Shown here: one piece after another, positions 57,808-64,000 of the stretch
Layout of the letters: every line of letters begins with the position of its first letter
Numbering within the stretch: the first letter of the stretch is position 1
Assembly: GCF_008370045.1 (NCBI RefSeq)
Contig: NZ_VOBN01000003.1
Coordinates: forward strand, 372,001 to 436,000
Direction of reading: 5' to 3'
DNA: 64,000 bases
Origin: Pseudomonas sp. ANT_J12
GTDB lineage: Bacteria > Pseudomonadota > Gammaproteobacteria > Pseudomonadales > Pseudomonadaceae
The notes under the pieces: generated by a model
Seen by the model: only the letters and a program-made list of their open reading frames with translations
What the model was told of the DNA's origin: nothing
The model's database searches: none
Translations under genes and position numbers: made by a program

Positions 57808-58790
57808 TAGAACCACCTTCCGATAGCGAGATATTCCAGGGTGCCGGTAACCGAAATTGAAGACGTGGCCATGACGTAAATCGAATAGGAGTTCGCCGGA
57901 GGGTCGGCGTTGAGATTCGACCACATCAGCCGGCCTGCTGCCGTGAAATTAGCGAGGACCACGGGCGTTGTCCCGGCAAGGAACGGTACGGGGAACGCTC
58001 CTGATAGGGACGTGAAGAACATGACGCCGGACGCCGTTGTGATGTTTGCCGTCACCGAGCCCGTGACGCCGTAGCAAATCATCTCGCCGCTTGCGAACTT
58101 GATGTACTTGCCGTTCGACGTAGATCCGCTTTGGAAGATGTCACCGGTAGGGAGGCCACCCGATTGGCTGACGGTGCCGAGAATCCCTGCAATGGCCGCA
58201 GCGCCAAGACCGAGCCCGCTGCGGGCCGCGACTTGTGTATTCCCACCGGTGCCGCCCTGGGCAATGGTCAGTGTTTTGGTCAGCCCATTGAGTTCAGTGA
58301 TGTCCGCGTTAACGCCGCTCTTGGCCGCTACGAGTGCAGTCCGCGCCCCTGGGGCATCTGTCGCCCCGGTGCCGCCGCGGGCCACCGTCTGGATATCCAG
58401 AATGCCGAGATTGCTCTTCGCATCCGCAAGGGTCGCGCCGCCCGTACCGCCCTTTGCGATGGGCAAAACATCATAGTTGCCGGTGGTACCCAGCGCGGCC
58501 AGCTTGGCGCCGTAGGTGTTGACCAGTGCGCGCAGAGCGTCGGCCGAGTCCTTCACGTACCCCTGAAGAGGTGCCAGCGCATAGGCGCCGGCAGCGTTGG
58601 TAGCGCCCTGATACGGCGGCGAGATGGACAAGGCCGTGTCGCTGGCAAAGTTAACTATCTCGTACCAACCACCATCAGGGCCACGAAAACCATCACCGAC
58701 GCGGCCGTTGGCAATAAATGCGGTACCTGTGCCAAGCACCGTGCTGGAATTTTGGGTAACCGAAACCGTCCCGGCTTTATACCAAGGCAT
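57807..58790 (-). CDS. Phage tail fibre protein
   Basis: 327 residues. The N-terminus (MPWYKAGTVSVTQNSSTVLG, TGTAFIANGRVGDGFRGPDG) is the standard attachment region of many Pseudomonas phage fibres. Three AxGGTGG or ARGGTGAT repeats follow (IAKGGTGGATLADAKSNLGI, VARGGTGATDAPGARTAL, IAQGGTGGNTQVAARSGLGL). The C-terminal third is beta-rich and probably binds the host surface. It is the receptor-recognition candidate of this module. Confidence 0.85.
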   Translation of the reverse strand: MPWYKAGTVSVTQNSSTVLGTGTAFIANGRVGDGFRGPDGGWYEIVNFASDTALSISPPYQGATNAAGAYALAPLQGYVKDSADALRALVNTYGAKLAALGTTGNYDVLPIAKGGTGGATLADAKSNLGILDIQTVARGGTGATDAPGARTALVAAKSGVNADITELNGLTKTLTIAQGGTGGNTQVAARSGLGLGAAAIAGILGTVSQSGGLPTGDIFQSGSTSNGKYIKFASGEMICYGVTGSVTANITTASGVMFFTSLSGAFPVPFLAGTTPVVLANFTAAGRLMWSNLNADPPANSYSIYVMATSSISVTGTLEYLAIGRWF

Positions 58791-58852
58791 AGAGCTTTCC
58801 TTTTAACTTTAATTGGAGTGCCGAAATAGGCCGTATTAATGAAAATTCTGAG

Positions 58853-59734
58853 CTAGTTGAAAGGGAACGGCATATTTGCAGTTGTTATCACAAGAGCTAC
58901 GGGGTATCGATCAGTCGGGATATTCTCGAAGGAACAAGGGGTGGCCTGGCCAGATACTGTTGGATATGCCTGAGTTGTGCCGCCTGCTGCACCAAACATA
59001 AACGAAATACCGCCCGTTCTCCCATATGCACCCTCGGCGCCGCTGTACTGCGTAAACGCAAAAACGTTCCCGGGGAACAAATCATTGATACGGCATGACC
59101 TCGACCACGGGAGAAACGCGGCATACTCGACCCCAGAACCTATTGCAATGTCTACGTGAGAATCCGTTTTTGTTACCTCGCCACCCGTTGATGTTTGTCG
59201 GTGAACGTTATAACCCCCGGCATATGTTGTTATGTATCTACCATAAATATCAACTGACCCAGGACCCGGAGCCTGAATAGCTGCGCTGACATTTAATGGG
59301 GGCTGCAAAGAGTTAAACGTTATGCGTCCATTGACATCGTAGGTTTTCAAGAACGTCGTTCCTGCCATGTTGTCAGCCATAAGATCAAAACAATAGAACT
59401 TCGTATTCGCGTCGGCATTTGCATAGAAGAATGTCATCGTGCTGCCGGATATCGAAGTCCCTTGCAAGCAACCAGTACCTACTATGAAAACAATGGGGGA
59501 CAATGCATTTTGCACAGAAAACCCAAACATTGAATCGGCGCTGGGAGTCCCTGACTGAGAAGTAGTCGTGGTCCAGTTCGCCCCTTCATTTGGGTCGAGC
59601 TGGGCAGAGCGAAGAACCTTACGCGTCCATGAGTTTAGATAGGTCATGTAGCCGCTTTTCACTAGCCCGTAACATATAAGGCTTGTATCAAAAAGAATCT
59701 GCCCGTTGTCTTTAAATGCCTGAAAGGTAGACAT
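58853..59734 (-). CDS. Phage tail/fibre-associated protein, AT-richer
   Basis: 293 residues from the ATG at 59734, which shares a base with the stop of the gene before it (TGATG). It starts STFQAFKDNGQILFDTSLIC and is beta-rich throughout, with many Gly, Ser, Thr and aromatic residues. Codon use is less GC-rich than the J gene, as is common for phage receptor-binding genes. No domain recognised. It is probably a fibre or tail-tip accessory protein. Confidence 0.65.
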   Translation of the reverse strand: MSTFQAFKDNGQILFDTSLICYGLVKSGYMTYLNSWTRKVLRSAQLDPNEGANWTTTTSQSGTPSADSMFGFSVQNALSPIVFIVGTGCLQGTSISGSTMTFFYANADANTKFYCFDLMADNMAGTTFLKTYDVNGRITFNSLQPPLNVSAAIQAPGPGSVDIYGRYITTYAGGYNVHRQTSTGGEVTKTDSHVDIAIGSGVEYAAFLPWSRSCRINDLFPGNVFAFTQYSGAEGAYGRTGGISFMFGAAGGTTQAYPTVSGQATPCSFENIPTDRYPVALVITTANMPFPFN

Positions 59735-60036
59735 CAGAAATACCCGTAATAAATCCGGCAATTCGCCGAGAAGTATCCCCAGCCATTAGTTGCGTAGGAG
59801 TAGGCCCAAGACAGGACATTTCCCGAGAGGGTAACGCCCGGCTTTTTCCCCCTTTCCAACTGGAGATCCACCAGCGGTACGACGATAAAGAACTGCGTCT
59901 TGCCCGCTGGCGGCGCGGGGATGTTGATTGCGCCATTGGCTCCGCCGGTATCGTACGAGCCCTGCACCTGACTGATGTTCATGGTCATATCGACCAACAG
60001 ACGCCCGAAGGCGTCGTAAGTGGTTAAACCCGTCAT
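59734..60036 (-). CDS. Small phage tail protein
   Basis: 100 residues, starting 2 bp after the J stop. The sequence has TTYDAFGRLLVDMTMNISQV at the start and PPAGKTQFFIVVPLVDLQLE in the middle, all beta-rich. It lies between the tip protein J and the next tail gene in one tight transcript. No known domain. Confidence 0.65.
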   Translation of the reverse strand: MTGLTTYDAFGRLLVDMTMNISQVQGSYDTGGANGAINIPAPPAGKTQFFIVVPLVDLQLERGKKPGVTLSGNVLSWAYSYATNGWGYFSANCRIYYGYF

Positions 60037-60037
60037 G

Positions 60038-63000
60038 TCAGACGCTCATGTTGATGGCCAGCACGCCATTTGGGTGATAGAGCTTTACGCTGTTGTTGTT
60101 GATCGCGATCCTTGCTTGCCCCGCACCCTGCCCGTTCATTTCGAAACCGCCGTTCTTGAAAATGGCCCAGCCGGTTTGGTTGACCACATAGTTCGTTGAG
60201 GCGATGTAGTCGCCGATCTTGGCGTTGGTGATCGTGCCGTCCTGAATGAATGCCGAACGGATGAACACCTGGCCGCCGGTCACGGCAAACGGCGACGACA
60301 GCGTGCCGTTGACGCCATTCACCACTGCGAAAGTATCTGCGCTGACCAGAAAGGTGCTTTGCAGGCCGCCCGGGCCGTTCTCAATACCGAGACCGATCCC
60401 TGCCGCCACGTACTGCCCCTGAGCATTCACCTGCATCTTCACAGACCACATGGTGGTCAGCTTGCCAGCGGTGTCGGCGTAGGCCGTCGAGGTTTGCTGA
60501 ATGGCGGCCGTGTTCTGCCCAACCGACACGTTTAGCTGATCGATCTTCGTCGCCGTGGCTGACGCGTTGGTGGCCACCACCTGCTCCAGCTCGGTGATGT
60601 TGGCCGCGTTTTTACCGATCGCTACGTCGAACGTTGTGAGCCGCTGCGCCGTTGCCTCGTTTTCAGAGGTGCGCACCTTTGATTCGGAAGCGATCGCCGC
60701 GGTGCTGGTCCAGCCTTTCAGGGCATCGGCTAAATCCCCTTCCCCGTTGTCATCACGGTAAGAAGCTTTTAGCGCCTGGAACGCAGTCGCCTGGGCGGTG
60801 GTTACACCGTCCAATTCGGTGATATCGGCGGTGTTGGTTGCGACCTGCTGGGCCAGGCCGTTGGCTGTCTCGATCGACTGTCCCACGTCCAGCCAGTAGG
60901 TGGCGTTCGGCGGTGGCGTGTTGATCGGCACCTGGCTTTTAGCCTGGTAAATTCGCCCGCCTTCCACGACCATCTGGTCTTTCTCGTAAACGTCCGCCGG
61001 CTTGTAACCAGTCAAGCCATCGAGTGCGTCAATCTGACCCTGCAGGCCAGGGATCTTGTTGATCTCGTCCAACAGGTCTTGGCCGAGCTCCGTCTCGGAA
61101 ATCTTTCCGGCAAGCATATCGAGGATATCTGAGGCGTTCGAACTCGATTGCCCCATGACACCCATCCCCACCGGGTACCAAGGACCGATGTTGCCGATCC
61201 GATCCACCAGGCGAGCCCAGAAAAAGAAGGTCACGCCCGCGGCGAGCCCCAGCATCGAGAAATCGCTTTGCGGGTACGACAGATCCGTCAGCTTGGTCGC
61301 AGCCTCCAGACTATTCGTCGGCCCGTACCAGATTTCCGTGCGCTGGGTGTCCTCGGCGTCGGCAGGAAAACCCCACTTGAGGTAGATACCGAACAGCAGC
61401 GGCGTGGCCGTCAGGAACGACACCGCCGGCGGATTTCCGGTTTTCCCAAAGAGTTCGGTTGGCTGGGAGAAGGCCCAGAGGGAGCAGTTTTCATTCGGAC
61501 CTATAGCAGCCACTCGCGCCGTGTAGGTGCCGGTGTAGATGCCCGGCACCTCCATTGAGGCGGTGTAAACGCGCCCGCCAAAAATCCAGTCACTCGAGCC
61601 TCTCCGCCACCACACGTTGTAGCTGGCAGCACCTTTGGGTGCCGTCCAGGTAATGCGCATCGTCGCAACGTTCACTCCCTGCCGAACGGTGTCAAAGGTG
61701 GACAAGGCCACGTTTGTCGGTATTGCTTGAACAGCCGATGGAAGAACTGTAGTTGGCAGCGTAACAATCTGTGCCCCGCTATCGATTGCTGCGAATTTGC
61801 TCGCATTGTGCTGCACTGCGACGATGTCGTACTGCAGCTTGTCGTCGCCGAAATTCTCGACGACCGACAAAATCCTGAATGTCTCTGCCTTCAGTTCAGC
61901 CGATTCAATCGTGTAGACCGACTGTGTGGTCGGTGTTGAGGAGAAGGCCTCAGTCACTGTCACGACACGCCCGGACACCCCTTGAATGATTCTGGACTCG
62001 GCGGTTCCAGTGGGGCGGATGACAATCAGCGTATCGCCTACTTCCGCCTCGATATCAGCATCGAGCGTTACACTGCCCGCAGTTGCGGACTTGATCCGAC
62101 CGGACATTGGCTTGCCGCTGTAGTTTTCGTCAGCAACCCGAATCAGCTGCCCTGGGCGAGCAATGGTGCCGTCCATGCCCACGGAGAAACTCACGGTGTC
62201 AGTTTCGTAGTGGTTGGTCAGCAGGATGTACTGGCCAAGCCGCTGGGCCTGGCCCTGCGATACACAGCCGAAGGCCGTGGTTTCGGTTTCGCGGATCTGG
62301 TACCGGGCGATCGCCTTCTGACTCTGGACAAACTCAACCTTGGCGGCGCCGAAGTTGGTCCGGTCGGACCAAGAGACCTTGCACACGCTATAGCGGGTTG
62401 AGCCGCTCGATGCGGAGCGGCTGAACTTGCCGTCGATCACGTTGGTGTTCGTGTAGGTGTAGACCGGGTCGCTCGGCATGTCCGCCGATACCATCACTTC
62501 GCTGCCGGCGTAATAGCTCATGCCGCGGAAGATGCTGGCCATGTCCTGCAGCACGGTCAGCGCATTGGCACGGCTTTGCAGGTAGAGATTGCAAGTGAAG
62601 CGTGGTTCTTGACCGCCCTTCCCGTCATCCACCAGTTCGTCGCAGTAGCCGGCGATTTGATACAGCCCCCACTTGTCCACCTGGCTGTCGCTGATCACAG
62701 CCCCAAGACCGTAACGGTCATTGAGGATCAGATCGCGATAGATCCAGGCCGGGTTATCGGTCCAGGCCAACTTAAACGTACCATCCCAGGCGCCGGTGTA
62801 GCTGCGGGTGGACGGCTCATAGTTGCTTGGCACTTGAATGATGCGGCCCTTGATGTGAAAGGCGCGCTCCGGAATGGCATTGAATTGTGAGGCGTCAATC
62901 TTGGTGCCGACCAGCGCGGTATACGGATACTGAAGCTTTGCGTCGATCACCTCGGTGTAGCTGACTATCGAGGTGTTGGCCTGGATGCTGGAGTTTGGAG

Positions 63001-63601
63001 CGTCCGGGGTCAGGCGGCGGATACGAATCTGCCAGCCGCCATCGGTCGGTGGCAACTCAATGCGGTGACTCCGTTGGTAGCCATTGGTTGTCTTACCGTC
63101 GAATGCTTGAGTCAGGACGGTGACGTAATCGCCGTTGTTGGTGGAGAGGTCGATGGCGTAATTCACCACGTAGCCGACGGTATCGCCGTCCGACTCGGTC
63201 CTGTACATCGTCGACACGCCAAGGCGGACACGGACAGCCGACAACTCGCTATTGCTGATTGCCTGCGTCCACGACTGGGAGAACTTCAGTTCAACGCCAA
63301 CCGCAGTCTCGGACTCAACCGCCGGGAAGCCGCGGATGTATTCCTGCTCTGCTTCGCCCGTGCGCTGCTCCCAGGTCACGCCCGTGAAATTCAGGCTGCC
63401 ATCAGAGTTGGCCAGCGGGGTCTCATTATAGAAAATCGACTGGGCGCCATTCACCAGGCCAACGATCGGCCCCTCGCTGACAGCGTCGAGGATATTGGCG
63501 TAGCTGGTGTTGATCAGGCTGTCCGGGCTCTCTACTGGCGAATGCGGCTTTTCGCTGCCGCCTTTCGAGCCGCCAGCGCCGAATGTGTGTGCTGCGCCCA
63601 T
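60038..63601 (-). CDS. Phage tail tip/host specificity protein J
   Basis: 1187 residues with GGAG before the ATG. It starts like lambda gpJ (AGGSKGGSEKPHSPVESPDS, LINTSYANILDAVSEGPIVG). The middle has tail-tip and FN3-like regions (VSWSDRTNFGAAKVEFVQSQ, TAPKGAASYNVWWRRG). The C-terminal ~300 residues carry helical, NTADITELDGVTTAQATAFQ-type repeats, and the end is a DUF1983-like domain closing with HPNGVLAINMSV. This is the central tail fibre of long flexible tails, which sets host range and DNA ejection or killing. Confidence 0.93.
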   Translation of the reverse strand: MGAAHTFGAGGSKGGSEKPHSPVESPDSLINTSYANILDAVSEGPIVGLVNGAQSIFYNETPLANSDGSLNFTGVTWEQRTGEAEQEYIRGFPAVESETAVGVELKFSQSWTQAISNSELSAVRVRLGVSTMYRTESDGDTVGYVVNYAIDLSTNNGDYVTVLTQAFDGKTTNGYQRSHRIELPPTDGGWQIRIRRLTPDAPNSSIQANTSIVSYTEVIDAKLQYPYTALVGTKIDASQFNAIPERAFHIKGRIIQVPSNYEPSTRSYTGAWDGTFKLAWTDNPAWIYRDLILNDRYGLGAVISDSQVDKWGLYQIAGYCDELVDDGKGGQEPRFTCNLYLQSRANALTVLQDMASIFRGMSYYAGSEVMVSADMPSDPVYTYTNTNVIDGKFSRSASSGSTRYSVCKVSWSDRTNFGAAKVEFVQSQKAIARYQIRETETTAFGCVSQGQAQRLGQYILLTNHYETDTVSFSVGMDGTIARPGQLIRVADENYSGKPMSGRIKSATAGSVTLDADIEAEVGDTLIVIRPTGTAESRIIQGVSGRVVTVTEAFSSTPTTQSVYTIESAELKAETFRILSVVENFGDDKLQYDIVAVQHNASKFAAIDSGAQIVTLPTTVLPSAVQAIPTNVALSTFDTVRQGVNVATMRITWTAPKGAASYNVWWRRGSSDWIFGGRVYTASMEVPGIYTGTYTARVAAIGPNENCSLWAFSQPTELFGKTGNPPAVSFLTATPLLFGIYLKWGFPADAEDTQRTEIWYGPTNSLEAATKLTDLSYPQSDFSMLGLAAGVTFFFWARLVDRIGNIGPWYPVGMGVMGQSSSNASDILDMLAGKISETELGQDLLDEINKIPGLQGQIDALDGLTGYKPADVYEKDQMVVEGGRIYQAKSQVPINTPPPNATYWLDVGQSIETANGLAQQVATNTADITELDGVTTAQATAFQALKASYRDDNGEGDLADALKGWTSTAAIASESKVRTSENEATAQRLTTFDVAIGKNAANITELEQVVATNASATATKIDQLNVSVGQNTAAIQQTSTAYADTAGKLTTMWSVKMQVNAQGQYVAAGIGLGIENGPGGLQSTFLVSADTFAVVNGVNGTLSSPFAVTGGQVFIRSAFIQDGTITNAKIGDYIASTNYVVNQTGWAIFKNGGFEMNGQGAGQARIAINNNSVKLYHPNGVLAINMSV

Positions 63602-63615
63602 GCTTTTCTCCAGGC

Positions 63616-63638
63616 GAAAAAAAACCGCCGCAGCGGTC
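63616..63638 (-). terminator. Terminator-like hairpin just before the J start
   Basis: On the minus strand ACCGC-TGCG-GCGGT runs into eight T, then CGCCTGGAGAAAAGC and the J ATG. The layout is the same as before the endolysin gene. Confidence 0.65.
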
Positions 63639-63680
63639 TTGGGGTTTCTGGGTGGTTGTAGTGGCGTGGCTGCTGACGAC

Positions 63681-64000
63681 TTACTGCTGGTCTTCTGCGA
63701 CGACGCCCAAGGAAACGCAGGCCGAACCCACCACCATCTCTCCGTAGCAGAGAGGGACCGGGTTTCCCTGAGTTACTGTATTTTTGATGCCGCTGAAGTT
63801 GTAGCTGGGCTGGTTATCGGCGGCTTCCGAACTGTCAATGCCCGGCGCTGTACCCGCGACCATCTGGGCGACGCCGCCGATAGCAAGGGATATGCCTACT
63901 GCGCCAACAACCCCCCAAACACCGCCTCCGAACATCGCACCCGACACGGCGGCACCAGATGCAGGCGTACCGAAAAAAGAAGCTGCGACGATCAAGGCGA
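63681..64000 (-). CDS. Phage tail assembly protein I, 5' part outside window
   Basis: The frame is open from 63681 to the right edge with no in-frame stop, so the N-terminus is missing. The visible ~105 residues have a hydrophobic, Gly-rich stretch (GAMFGGGVWGVVGAVGISLA) and the closing QGNPVPLCYGEMVVGSACVS, the usual C-terminal end of lambda gpI. gpI helps assemble the tail tip with J, whose gene follows after 80 bp. Confidence 0.85.
   Translation of the reverse strand, partial: ALIVAASFFGTPASGAAVSGAMFGGGVWGVVGAVGISLAIGGVAQMVAGTAPGIDSSEAADNQPSYNFSGIKNTVTQGNPVPLCYGEMVVGSACVSLGVVAEDQQ

Overview
The window looks like chromosomal DNA of a fluorescent Pseudomonas (P. fluorescens group). The reasons are high-GC coding with NNG/NNC-ending codons, dense arrays of the Pseudomonas REP families (the 'ctgtggcgagggagcttgct' and 'tgtaggagcgaggcttgccc' types), and a gene set typical of the genus: a polyamine gamma-glutamylation cluster, an AbrB-family membrane protein, a NodT/HlyD efflux operon and several GGDEF/EAL signalling proteins. 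No rRNA, tRNA, CRISPR array or transposase was found.

Layout. 1-9.7 kb: a GFA-type protein (cut by the left edge), an AraC regulator, a secreted tyrosine phosphatase fused to an autotransporter barrel, an orphan pilin, a membrane diguanylate cyclase, a thioesterase/metallophosphoesterase pair and an amidase. 9.7-13.5 kb is accessory: REPs, a folded RNA-like element resembling the C4 antisense RNA in front of a small gene, a lipoprotein, a secreted cysteine-rich protein made of six 21-residue repeats, an AT-rich membrane protein and a Nudix hydrolase. 13.5-24.6 kb is one functional block for putrescine/polyamine use: a cupin-HTH regulator (PuuR/PauR type), gamma-glutamylputrescine oxidoreductase, aldehyde dehydrogenase, gamma-glutamylputrescine synthetase, gamma-glutamyl-GABA hydrolase and a four-gene polyamine ABC importer. 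REP pairs separate the sub-operons.

24.7-31.1 kb: an RNA ligase-like phosphodiesterase, small conserved proteins, two lipoproteins and a lactate permease. 31.5-35.7 kb: a 1378-residue CheB-CheR-PAS-histidine kinase-receiver protein. 35.8-39.5 kb: a tripartite efflux operon (outer membrane factor, HlyD, DUF2955) on the minus strand. 39.7-45.2 kb: a dienelactone hydrolase-like protein, an alpha/beta hydrolase, a glutamine cyclotransferase-like propeller protein and a regulator divergent from a DUF899 protein. 46.2-49.7 kb: LysR divergent from MFS transporter - class III CoA transferase - methylmalonyl-CoA decarboxylase-like crotonase, which read together as uptake, CoA activation and decarboxylation of a methylmalonate-like acid. 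50-52.6 kb: a CHASE4-like/PAS/GGDEF/EAL protein with intact catalytic motifs.

From about 55.5 kb to the right edge the minus strand carries a lambda-like phage module: tail assembly I (partial), tip protein J, three fibre/tail proteins, a fibre-assembly-like protein, a SleB-type endolysin and an Rz spanin with Rz1 nested inside it. At its chromosomal end a small coiled-coil gene on the plus strand follows a good LexA box. This is the end of a prophage or a flexible (F-type) tailocin; capsid, replication and integrase genes are not in the window, so the two cannot be told apart here.
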